A stretch of 64,000 nt of DNA from Candidatus Sysuiplasma jiujiangense (GTDB taxonomy: Archaea > Thermoplasmatota > Thermoplasmata > Sysuiplasmatales > Sysuiplasmataceae). Positions 46,202-54,041 of the stretch are shown here, piece by piece (the first letter of the stretch is position 1; each line of letters starts with the position of its first letter). The stretch covers positions 186,001 to 250,000 of the forward strand of contig JAHEAD010000001.1 in assembly GCA_019721075.1 (NCBI GenBank), in the 5' to 3' direction. The notes under the pieces were generated by a model. It was not told the DNA's origin. It ran no database searches and worked only from the letters and a program-made list of their open reading frames with translations. Position numbers and translations under genes: made by a program.

Positions 46202-46834
46202 ATGGACAATGATATATCCCTTCTTGGCGAATCAAAAACAAAGATTATCACTCTACTTGGTGCAGGTGAGCGGTCAGGGCAGGAGCTGGCAAGGCAGCTT
46301 AATATCAACACGACAGCTGTGAGGGAGCACATCGATGTCCTTGAGAGAATGGGGCTGGTTACCTCAAAGTTCGTCAATCTTGGTGTCGGCAGGCCCAGAA
46401 AAATATACAGCCTGACAACTTCCGGAATCGAACTGCTGCCCAAGCACTATGATATTCTCCTCAATCTTCTCATCAAGAAAATCCATGAGAAAGGAGGCGA
46501 CATCCTTTTGAGCCAGCTTATATCGGACGTTGTCAGGGAGTTCAAAGACAGTGTTGAAAGTACTGATTTATTGACGACAGAAATGCGCATAAAGAGCGTT
46601 GTTTCATTTCTGAACAAACTTGGGTTCATGGCTACGGTAGAGAAGGACGGTGACAAGATCTTTGTCGTCAGGCACAACTGCATTTTCAATAAGACAGCGA
46701 AACTTTATTCCGGTGTGCTGTGCAACGAGTGTGACAGTTCCTTTGTCAAGGAACCGATAGGACCGGCAGAGGTTGAGCTGATTTCCTGTATCGGAAAGGG
46801 GGACACTTCCTGCAAGAATCTTATCAAATCGTAA
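46202..46834 (+). CDS. SufR-like Fe-S-sensing transcriptional regulator
   Basis: 210 residues. An N-terminal winged helix-turn-helix of ArsR/DeoR type (RSGQELARQLNINTTAVREHIDVLERMGLV, then GVGRPRKIYSLT) is followed by a C-terminal domain with cysteines 160, 174, 177, 196 and 204. Cyanobacterial and mycobacterial SufR use such a cysteine set to hold an Fe-S cluster and repress suf. It is divergent from sufC, the usual place for the regulator. Repressor function is inferred. Confidence 0.85.
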   Translation: MDNDISLLGESKTKIITLLGAGERSGQELARQLNINTTAVREHIDVLERMGLVTSKFVNLGVGRPRKIYSLTTSGIELLPKHYDILLNLLIKKIHEKGGDILLSQLISDVVREFKDSVESTDLLTTEMRIKSVVSFLNKLGFMATVEKDGDKIFVVRHNCIFNKTAKLYSGVLCNECDSSFVKEPIGPAEVELISCIGKGDTSCKNLIKS

Positions 46835-46906
46835 TTGGAAGTCCGGGAATAATTTCGAAATATGTAAAAGAAGAGTTTTATACCCATGATAGGCTTTTTT
46901 AGCCAT

Positions 46907-47911
46907 ATGGAAGGTCATCGCTTCCTCAAGATAGCTACCATAGCACTTGCAGCACTGCTACTCATGCCAGTCCTTGCCTCGTCACTTGCCCTTGGAGACA
47001 ATGGGCAGAAAGACAGGGAGGTGTCGGTTGACACATCAAATGACGGATATTTTCAAATACTGTCGAAGGTCCAGGGGCAGCCAGGAAATGAGTTCGAGCT
47101 TCAGTTTGCGGGAAATACACTTCTGATGACATTCACAAACGAGTCCTCCCAGCAGAACATATCTCTTGAGTTTTCTATAAGCCTTCATAAGCTGGTATAC
47201 ACCGATTCCTCCGGCAGCAACACTACACTCATATCATTTGAGGACTCAGGATTCTCGATGATGGGCAATTCAATGCTTGGCCAGTATGCGCCGGTTAATG
47301 CCAGCGAAAAAGTTTTTGGCATACTCGCTTCAGGAAATGGCGCAATTTTCATGATGGTTGTTCAGGTGAACGGAAAGCCGGTGCAGGTAATCTCTCCTGT
47401 AACAAACAGTCCGTTTGAACTTTTCCCGAATGAGGTCAAGATCTCTTTTGTAATACTGACTACAAATCTCTCAAAGGTAATGTCGATATCACCGCTGCAG
47501 ACACCTATCAGCCAGCCACAGGGCAACATTTCCATAGTGATGAGTGTGAGTTCGCCATACGCGACACCCTATCTTTCAACATCGCAGTCCGATATACAGC
47601 TGAATTTTGGCCAGGGCAACAGCACTGGCTATTTTGCATGGAACAACAGTGCGTTCACAACCAACAGCTTAGGCAATAACTGGAACAAAAGCAGAGTAAG
47701 CTACCAGTTTAACGGGGAGGAACTTACACTTACATATCCTGCCGCGTTGAAAATAGTTCATGACCCGGTGATTGCCATTTCCCCCCAGTCCCTTTCAGGT
47801 GCCATATCTACAGCAGTCAAAGCTGCCGGGAACATAATAATATACGGAATCGCGTTGACACTCGCTGTCGTCCTTGTGGCTTCATCCTCCCTTTACAGAC
47901 GGAGACGCTAA
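46907..47911 (+). CDS. Exported membrane-anchored protein, unknown function
   Basis: 334 residues with a signal peptide (KIATIALAALLLMPVLASSLALG), a Ser/Asn-rich beta-type extracellular domain with several N-x-S/T sites, and a C-terminal span (IIIYGIALTLAVVLVASS) followed by RRRR. ATG 46907 lies about 32 bases after TATA-like TTTTATACCC. The two following small genes are close by and in the same direction, which suggests a unit of exported protein, membrane protein and regulator. No family recognised. Confidence 0.65.
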   Translation: MEGHRFLKIATIALAALLLMPVLASSLALGDNGQKDREVSVDTSNDGYFQILSKVQGQPGNEFELQFAGNTLLMTFTNESSQQNISLEFSISLHKLVYTDSSGSNTTLISFEDSGFSMMGNSMLGQYAPVNASEKVFGILASGNGAIFMMVVQVNGKPVQVISPVTNSPFELFPNEVKISFVILTTNLSKVMSISPLQTPISQPQGNISIVMSVSSPYATPYLSTSQSDIQLNFGQGNSTGYFAWNNSAFTTNSLGNNWNKSRVSYQFNGEELTLTYPAALKIVHDPVIAISPQSLSGAISTAVKAAGNIIIYGIALTLAVVLVASSSLYRRRR

Positions 47912-47931
47912 GAGCGGCAGAATGTGTCTGA

Positions 47932-48213
47932 ATGTCCATTCTGAGCCTCGTCACTTTGCAGAATTTCGTCGCAGCATGGGTTACAGCAATAGCGCTCGTC
48001 CTTTTTCTCATATCGGTGATTGCATACAGACGCAGCCGCAATTCAAGAATCGGGATTGTTTCTGCAGCCTTCTTCCTGTTCTTCATTGAGGGCATCGTTT
48101 TCACATATCAGCTGTTTGACCAGTATTTTGCTCTCTCTGCATTTTTCATCATCGTCGGTGTGATGGATATAGGCATACTGTTGCTCATTTTTGCAGCAAC
48201 TCTGAAGAAGTAG
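47932..48213 (+). CDS. Small three-span membrane protein
   Basis: 93 residues with three hydrophobic spans (about 10-31, 42-61, 68-90) and a basic loop (YRRSRNSR) after the first. It lies 20 bases after the exported-protein gene and 12 bases before the regulator gene. The topology resembles small membrane partners encoded beside archaeal winged-helix regulators. Function unknown. Confidence 0.6.
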   Translation: MSILSLVTLQNFVAAWVTAIALVLFLISVIAYRRSRNSRIGIVSAAFFLFFIEGIVFTYQLFDQYFALSAFFIIVGVMDIGILLLIFAATLKK

Positions 48214-48225
48214 GAGTGTTGCCTG

Positions 48226-48777
48226 ATGGACGATGATGTCCTGGAACTGGAGACAAGGAGAAAAATCTACGACGAAGTCTGTCGTTTTCCAGGCCTCCAT
48301 CTCAGAGAGCTTTCCCGGCAACTGAATGAGAGTGTTCCGCTGATAGAATATCACCTCAACTTTATGGAAAGATACGGAATTGTGACAGCAATAACAGATG
48401 GCCAGTACAGGCGTTATTATCCGCGGGATCCTATCGGCTCAGAGAAAAGGACAGACACTCTTTCATCCGACGAAAAGAGAATAATGGGACTCATGAGACA
48501 GAAAATACCGCTACAGATCGTTCTTTACCTGCTGAAAAACGGGAAAGGACAGCATAAAGACATGCTTCCCTTGATGAATGTTTCTGCGTCAACGCTTTCA
48601 CATCACCTCAATAAACTCGCCAGAAGAGGCGTTGTGGAAAAGATAGCCTCTGGGGTGGAAAGAGGATACAGGATCAGGGACGAGAACAAAATCGTAAAAC
48701 TGCTTATGAGCTATCAACCCCCTCCCGGAACAATAGTGGACAGTTTCATAGAGATCTGGGAAGAGCTGAAGCAGTAA
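48226..48777 (+). CDS. Tandem winged-helix transcriptional regulator
   Basis: 183 residues with two winged-helix domains: FPGLHLRELSRQLNESVPLIEYHLNFMERYGIV (about 21-53) and MLPLMNVSASTLSHHLNKLARRGVVEKI (about 109-138). The second recognition helix is of ArsR type. TGCCTG then ATG 48226 follow the membrane protein closely. It may regulate the two preceding membrane-protein genes. No metal-binding cysteines were seen. Confidence 0.75.
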   Translation: MDDDVLELETRRKIYDEVCRFPGLHLRELSRQLNESVPLIEYHLNFMERYGIVTAITDGQYRRYYPRDPIGSEKRTDTLSSDEKRIMGLMRQKIPLQIVLYLLKNGKGQHKDMLPLMNVSASTLSHHLNKLARRGVVEKIASGVERGYRIRDENKIVKLLMSYQPPPGTIVDSFIEIWEELKQ

Positions 48778-48845
48778 ACTTCGGATATCTTAAAATAATC
48801 TTTGGAAGTCTGATTAGTACCTTGATGCGGACGAAGGGCTTTTGA

Positions 48846-49322
48846 ATGAAAATTTCAATAGATGGCTGGGAAACAGGAATCAAATTTGTGGCGGGCCACT
48901 TTCTGCCCACGATAGAGAAGTGCAGCAGGCTTCACGGTCATAACTATGCTATGGGCCTGATAATTGAGGGCGAACCGGACAGGAACGGCATAATACTCGA
49001 TTTCATTGAGCTGAAGAAAGCTGCCCACCGGATTGTTGACAGTATCGACCATAAAATGGTTCTTCCATCAGACGGTACGTCGATGAAAATAACGAAGTTC
49101 GGTGAAGAGTATACCGTCAAATTTAACGGCAAGAGATACGTCATTCCGGCATCGGATGTGGTAATCCTGCCATTGATAAACGTAAGCGCAGAAGAACTCT
49201 CGAGATACTTTGCATTTGAACTCAAGAAGATCGGCGTCTTCGGAAAAAATATTTACTCGTTCACGGTGATCGTTTCGGAAGGAAGGGGACAGGAGGCATT
49301 GTGGGAGGAAAGGTTAAGGTGA
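48846..49322 (+). CDS. queD: 6-carboxytetrahydropterin synthase-like protein (QueD)
   Basis: 158 residues of the PTPS/QueD fold. Zinc-binding histidines occur in AGHFLP and LHGHNYAMGL, and the catalytic region includes DSIDHKMVL with D/H residues and a C-terminal glutamate in VIVSEGRG. It makes 6-carboxytetrahydropterin, step 2 of preQ0 synthesis. A cysteine (C24) lies in EKCSRLHGH, as in QueD. Its stop overlaps the queC start (GTGA). In archaea preQ0 feeds archaeosine in tRNA. Confidence 0.92.
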   Translation: MKISIDGWETGIKFVAGHFLPTIEKCSRLHGHNYAMGLIIEGEPDRNGIILDFIELKKAAHRIVDSIDHKMVLPSDGTSMKITKFGEEYTVKFNGKRYVIPASDVVILPLINVSAEELSRYFAFELKKIGVFGKNIYSFTVIVSEGRGQEALWEERLR

Positions 49323-49987
49323 CTGATGCTGTTCTTCTCCTCTCAGGAGGGCTTGATTCGACGACGGTGGCTGCACTCCTCTCCTCGGAAAAATATTCAA
49401 TCAGGGCCCTTACTCTAAATTACGGCCAGAGGCATTCAAAGGAGCTGGAATCGGCTAAGAGAGTTGCCAGATACTACAGCGTTGAAGAACACATCATTAT
49501 TGATCTAGATCTTTCCCTTATAGGGGGAAGTGCGCTCACCGACAGCTCAACACCTTTGCCTGCTGCAGGTGCTGCCGGCATACCCTCCACCTATGTTCCT
49601 GCAAGAAATACTGTTTTCCTTTCCATTGCGCTTGGTCTGGCTGAAGCCAGAGGTTGCAGATTGATCTATACAGGAGTAAATGCGGTTGACTACAGCGGTT
49701 ATCCGGATTGTCGCCCCGAGTTCATTGATGAGTTCAACAGGCTCTCTGCTGTGGCAACAAAGGTAGGTGTCGAAAAAAGAGCAATAAAAGTGATTGCTCC
49801 ACTGATTAAAATGGAAAAATCCGATATTGTCAGGTTGGGCAAAGCGAAAGGAGCGCCATACGAGTTGACTTGGAGCTGTTACAAAGGGGGGAAAAGAGCC
49901 TGCGGCGTTTGCGATTCGTGCGTTTTGAGGCTGAAGGGATTCAGGGACGCCGGAATAGAGGACCCTGTCGAATATGAAAATAAATGA
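49319..49987 (+). CDS. queC: 7-cyano-7-deazaguanine synthase (QueC)
   Basis: 222 residues of the PP-loop ATPase family. SGGLDSTT is the PP-loop; GQRHSKELESA, YVPARNTVFLSIAL, GVNAVDYSGYPDCRPEF and the zinc-binding CYKGGKRACGVCDSC are QueC hallmarks. GTG 49319 is chosen because it overlaps the queD stop and has GGAGG nine bases upstream. Converts 7-carboxy-7-deazaguanine to preQ0. Overlaps queE by 14 bases. Confidence 0.95.
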   Translation: MTDAVLLLSGGLDSTTVAALLSSEKYSIRALTLNYGQRHSKELESAKRVARYYSVEEHIIIDLDLSLIGGSALTDSSTPLPAAGAAGIPSTYVPARNTVFLSIALGLAEARGCRLIYTGVNAVDYSGYPDCRPEFIDEFNRLSAVATKVGVEKRAIKVIAPLIKMEKSDIVRLGKAKGAPYELTWSCYKGGKRACGVCDSCVLRLKGFRDAGIEDPVEYENK

Positions 49988-50612
49988 AATATTCAAGTCA
50001 GTGCAGGGCGAGGGATTGCTTATAGGAATTCCAACGCTCTTCATCAGGACTGCCGGATGCGACCTGCGCTGCGTATGGTGTGATACTCCTTACGCACTGC
50101 TGAAGAGCCAGGGAACAGAGTGGTCTGTTGAAGATATAATCAGCGAGGCTGATAGGCATGGCACTAGCGAAGTCTGCCTAACGGGAGGTGATCCGCTAAT
50201 GCAGATGGAAGATTCATTGGAAGTGATATCGGCACTCATCGGAAAAGGTTACAGAGTTTTGCTGGAAACTAGCGGTGCCTACACCATAGAGCACATGCCT
50301 TTAACAGAGAAACTGATAATAAGCATGGACCTGAAACTGCCAGGTTCGGGCATGGTGGACAGAAACAGATATGAGAACATTTCGTTACTAAGGAAGTGGG
50401 ACCAGCTCAAATTTATAATTGCCGACAGGAAAGATTACGATTATGCAAAGCGTCTGCTTTTGGAATACAGCATCCGCTGTGAGGTCATAGCGACACCCGT
50501 TGGCGGAAAGGATCTCAGGTGGCTTGTGGAGAGCGTACTTGAAGATGATTTAAAATTAAGGGTACTCCCACAGTTGCACAAATATATATGGGGTGATGAA
50601 AGAGGCAGATGA
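49974..50612 (+). CDS. queE: 7-carboxy-7-deazaguanine synthase (QueE, radical SAM)
   Basis: 212 residues with the radical-SAM cluster motif CDLRCVWCDT (CxxxCxxC), the N-terminal IFKSVQGEGLLIGIPTLFIR typical of QueE, and SLTGGDPL-like CLTGGDPLMQ for SAM binding. It turns 6-carboxytetrahydropterin into 7-carboxy-7-deazaguanine. ATG 49974 lies within the end of queC, so queD-C-E is one translationally coupled operon. queF-like or arcS genes are not in the window. Confidence 0.94.
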   Translation: MKINEIFKSVQGEGLLIGIPTLFIRTAGCDLRCVWCDTPYALLKSQGTEWSVEDIISEADRHGTSEVCLTGGDPLMQMEDSLEVISALIGKGYRVLLETSGAYTIEHMPLTEKLIISMDLKLPGSGMVDRNRYENISLLRKWDQLKFIIADRKDYDYAKRLLLEYSIRCEVIATPVGGKDLRWLVESVLEDDLKLRVLPQLHKYIWGDERGR

Positions 50613-50641
50613 ACCCGAACCCTCTGAAGGCAGATTCCTGA

Positions 50642-51664
50642 TTACTGCTCTGACAGTATCTGATCGAATCTGAATTCAGAGAACTTCTTCAAACCGATCG
50701 CAATTTCCGCTTCAACAGGCGTTAGTATGGGTTTGGCATATCGTGAATAATCATCAATCGCGACCCTGGGGCACACTGTAGAGGCGAAGGCATCAAAATC
50801 ATATGATCCAATCAATTCGGGTGTCACGACGTTTGTCTGAATCAGTGATGCTCTTCTTCCGGAATTCTCAATTTCCTTTAGAAGTCTTTCAGCAAGCTGT
50901 TTCCTCCTCTGACCTAACTTCGAGCTTACCAGTATTCCAAAAGACCTTGCGTTCATTGAACGTTCAACGGCAAGGAGGCGCTGTTTCATTATCGAGTCGC
51001 GAATCGATTCTATTGTCCTGACAGTTCCATCCATGGGATTAGCGCAGATAAGTGATTTGTCAGTAAGCATAACAAGTCCAATTGGATGAAAATCACCGTC
51101 ACCGACATACAGAAAGGAATCCACGCTGTCTTCGATGCCAAGGGCTGAGGTGTAATCGCATCCAAGCAGTTGTGCGTATCCGCCCAGTCTGCTGTCACCG
51201 CGCGAATATACTGCACGTATGCCGGAACGGTTAATGTAAGCAATTATAGCATCAAGGTAATGCATGTGCTGGGCTGTGGTCACTACACCGACAATACCCT
51301 TCAGGTAAGAGAGAGCCTTCTCCACCACAGGAATCGGATCAATGCTGACAAAAATGTTTGCAAAGTACATCTTTGGTATTGCACCTATACTCGGCATTTC
51401 AGTGTGGCCCATTTGAATAACAAGATCAGAAATTCCAAACAGATGAACAGGTATGTCGCATGCACCGAAGCAGGGTTCCGAGTCGATTATCACACGGACG
51501 TTTGCCGCCGATTCGATTGTCGCGGCAATCTCTGATGCGAAAACCCTCAATCCTTCGGGGAGCTGGAGCGCGACAGTCTTTGCATTCCTCTTCCGTACGG
51601 CAGCGCAAATGCCATCATAATCGGCGAGGAGCTTCGATCCGTCGACAACAGGAACAAGCGACAT
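50642..51664 (-). CDS. dph2: Diphthamide biosynthesis enzyme Dph2
   Basis: 340 residues of the archaeal Dph2 family. It builds 3-amino-3-carboxypropyl on a histidine of elongation factor 2 with a non-classical radical SAM [4Fe-4S] cluster. The three cluster cysteines are visible as CFGACD, LLGCDYT and TVCPRVAIDD, spread over three repeats. VALQLPEGL, GHTEMP, YVGDGDFHPIGL are also conserved. It is convergent with queE. Confidence 0.93.
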   Translation of the reverse strand: MSLVPVVDGSKLLADYDGICAAVRKRNAKTVALQLPEGLRVFASEIAATIESAANVRVIIDSEPCFGACDIPVHLFGISDLVIQMGHTEMPSIGAIPKMYFANIFVSIDPIPVVEKALSYLKGIVGVVTTAQHMHYLDAIIAYINRSGIRAVYSRGDSRLGGYAQLLGCDYTSALGIEDSVDSFLYVGDGDFHPIGLVMLTDKSLICANPMDGTVRTIESIRDSIMKQRLLAVERSMNARSFGILVSSKLGQRRKQLAERLLKEIENSGRRASLIQTNVVTPELIGSYDFDAFASTVCPRVAIDDYSRYAKPILTPVEAEIAIGLKKFSEFRFDQILSEQ

Positions 51665-51830
51665 ATTGTTTTCAGGATTTCAATCAACGCTGACTGTAAT
51701 TAAACATTTGCAGTGATCCCTCTCTAAATTTTTAAAGTCCGCCGTTCAGGCAGTAAACGAACCTGGGAAAGTGGCGCATAAAAAGACGATGCGAAAACAA
51801 TATCTCACCGACAAGACAGAATTTTTGCTT

Positions 51831-52826
51831 TCAGGTAATGACATCTGTATCCGGAAAGTATCTCAGATCAGAAAATCCTTCGCGACCCTCGGTGTGAAAT
51901 CTGCAGGTATTGCATTGTATATTCACTGTGTCATCCCATAGTTCAAGCGGATTATTACATCGGGGGCAGCAGAATATATCATCGAAATTCCGTATCAAAT
52001 TACCCTTACCCTGCGCTTTCGAGGCGAGAATAAATCTTGTAGGCATCAAAGGCGCTCTTCGGAAACTGAGTGCAAGATTTAAGAAAAATTCCAAAGGAAG
52101 GAGTTCCGTCAGTCTGTAATCTTCCAGACCTGAGGACAAGCATGTCACCTCCGAGAGATTTGTTTCCGCCAGAAGCGCATTAACATAGTTACCACTGAAA
52201 GAGAAAGTCGGAATCTCCGCCGGCTCGAGTCGCGCAATATCCCTTCTTGAAAATGTAATCGGCTTCCAGGAATTTTTCAGCGCCGCCTTCTTTTCCTGAA
52301 ACCTGATTACAAACTTAATGTCATCGGTCAGTGTAGCAATCGATGGTCTGGGACTGTATGAGAATATCAAGGATCCGCCAGGGATGAGTACGCGTGCCAT
52401 CTCGCGCAGCGCCTTAACCGGGTTAGAAAGGAAATTGAACACGCGTATCATTATTACAGTGTCAAAAGAGTTATCTCTGAAAGGCAGAGAGTAGAGGTTG
52501 GAAGACAACAGTCTTGCTTTACGGAAGTCAGACAGTTTCCTGAGGTTCCTCAAAAATGCCGGATTAATGTCTGTTCCTACGTATTCAACGGAAGTCGAAT
52601 AGATAATATCTGAGAGTCTCCCGTTACCTGTACCTACTTCCAGTCCACGTCTATTACCTGTTTTTCGGAGAAGAGCAGACAGTATGGCACGTTCAACAGC
52701 GGTGACTTTTTCGCGCCCCGTCCAGAGTTTTTGAAAATCTAAGTTTGTGAACCCACAAGTAAACTCCGGAAGGTCATTCCTTCCGGCAGATTCATTTCCC
52801 GTTTCCTTGAAGGTTAAAAATATCAT
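51831..52826 (-). CDS. SAM-dependent methyltransferase with C-terminal zinc ribbon
   Basis: 331 residues. Motif I is GLEVGTGNGRLSDI (about 62-75), followed by EYVGTDINPAFLRN, PFRDNSFDTVIMIRVFNFL and LIPGGSLIFSYSPRP. At the C-terminus a zinc ribbon (CPRCNNPL and CNTCRF, about 290-312) resembles Trm112-like ribbons. The combination suggests methylation of a large or glycan substrate. It stands alone on the minus strand, next to glycosylation genes. Substrate unknown. Confidence 0.75.
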   Translation of the reverse strand: MIFLTFKETGNESAGRNDLPEFTCGFTNLDFQKLWTGREKVTAVERAILSALLRKTGNRRGLEVGTGNGRLSDIIYSTSVEYVGTDINPAFLRNLRKLSDFRKARLLSSNLYSLPFRDNSFDTVIMIRVFNFLSNPVKALREMARVLIPGGSLIFSYSPRPSIATLTDDIKFVIRFQEKKAALKNSWKPITFSRRDIARLEPAEIPTFSFSGNYVNALLAETNLSEVTCLSSGLEDYRLTELLPLEFFLNLALSFRRAPLMPTRFILASKAQGKGNLIRNFDDIFCCPRCNNPLELWDDTVNIQCNTCRFHTEGREGFSDLRYFPDTDVIT

Positions 52827-52876
52827 CCTCCAACAGCATTAATCAAGCACTAAGTCGGTATTTCAATTATTGATGT

Positions 52877-53098
52877 TCAGGGTGAATATCTGTCATCATG
52901 CCGGATTGCAGCTTCAATCATATCTATTTCATATCCCAGGTTTTCTACTACCTTATCCCCCACAGGTCTGACCCTGAAAATGAAGCCATGTTTTGAAAGA
53001 ATAAAAAGGTACGAACATCGTTTAGTATCCAGGCCGAGGCAAACACCCTTTCCAGAAAATAAATATTTCAACGGAAAATATTCGGAATATACCTTCAT
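52877..53098 (-). CDS. Hypothetical 73-residue protein
   Basis: A small protein without spans or known motifs (VCLGLDTKRCSYLFILSKHGFIFRV forms likely beta strands). GGGAGG lies about ten bases before ATG 53098, a good ribosome-binding site, and the frame has no shadowing gene. Two cysteines (20, 28) do not make a metal motif. No function can be given. Confidence 0.45.
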   Translation of the reverse strand: MKVYSEYFPLKYLFSGKGVCLGLDTKRCSYLFILSKHGFIFRVRPVGDKVVENLGYEIDMIEAAIRHDDRYSP

Positions 53099-53175
53099 TT
53101 ATGACAGCCTCCCACTGACAGTCTTCAGTCCATGATACATGAATCAATCATTACGTATTTGAAGCAGTCATAAGC

Positions 53176-53991
53176 ATGAGAAAGCAGCATTCCCAGGTTA
53201 AGAAGATTCTGGCTATGACGGAAAAGGATATCGATAAAATTTCAGCCGTTGACGTGGTGATACGAACATTCAATTCAGATCGATTGCTCCAAAAGTGCAT
53301 TTCATCCATCAGATCGCTTCTGCCCGTAAACAGATTGATAGTAGTGGACCACTACAGCACAGACAGAACTGTCCCTGTTGCCAGATCTTACGGTGCGGAA
53401 ATATATTTTGAGGACAGGGGACTTGGATATGCAACTTCCCTGGGAGCATCTCTGGCAAACACTGAATACACACTGTTTATTGATAGCGATGTAATAGTTA
53501 CAAATGCCGACTTTTACAGAGACGCGGTCAAATTTTTCAGTGATTACAGAACAGGGGCAGTTGTAGGAGTCGAAAGAAATCATCCGTTTCACTATGGACT
53601 CCCTCTGGGGCTTACACTATTTAAATCAGAATTCATCAAAAGTGTCGATATACCAGAGTATACTATGGGAAGGGAAACTTACTTCATACAGAAGGCAATT
53701 TCAAGAAGAAAGCTGAAAATTAAATATTTAAGCGATGCAATGGTACACGATTCAATATATCGAAGCTGGAACCGGTGGCCTGAATGGCAGGGTGCCCAGA
53801 TCAGATTCTGTGCCGGCCTGAATCCCTGGCAGCTTGTAGATTCATTTTTTGTTGTCCTTCTTATGCACATGAACAGCAAAAAACCGAAGAATATCCTGTA
53901 CACTCCCCTGTTCTATCTCAAGTTGCTGAGAGGTTTTCTCTTTCCATTCAAGTGGGGTTATCTGGACAGAAGAAAGATTAAGCTCTTTTAA
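53176..53991 (+). CDS. Family 2 glycosyltransferase
   Basis: 271 residues with GT2 features: DVVIRTFNSDRLLQKCISSI, VDHYSTDRTVPVARSYGAEI, GLGYATSLGASLANTEYTLFIDSDV (DSD metal motif about residue 103). The C-terminus ends with hydrophobic and basic stretches that may bind the membrane. Start codon ATG 53176. It precedes the fused methyltransferase and the sugar-nucleotide genes, so it likely acts in surface glycan or glycolipid assembly. Confidence 0.85.
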   Translation: MRKQHSQVKKILAMTEKDIDKISAVDVVIRTFNSDRLLQKCISSIRSLLPVNRLIVVDHYSTDRTVPVARSYGAEIYFEDRGLGYATSLGASLANTEYTLFIDSDVIVTNADFYRDAVKFFSDYRTGAVVGVERNHPFHYGLPLGLTLFKSEFIKSVDIPEYTMGRETYFIQKAISRRKLKIKYLSDAMVHDSIYRSWNRWPEWQGAQIRFCAGLNPWQLVDSFFVVLLMHMNSKKPKNILYTPLFYLKLLRGFLFPFKWGYLDRRKIKLF

Positions 53992-54041
53992 TAAACAAGT
54001 CAACCATTTTATCACTAGATCTACGCTTAGTCAGGGATAGT

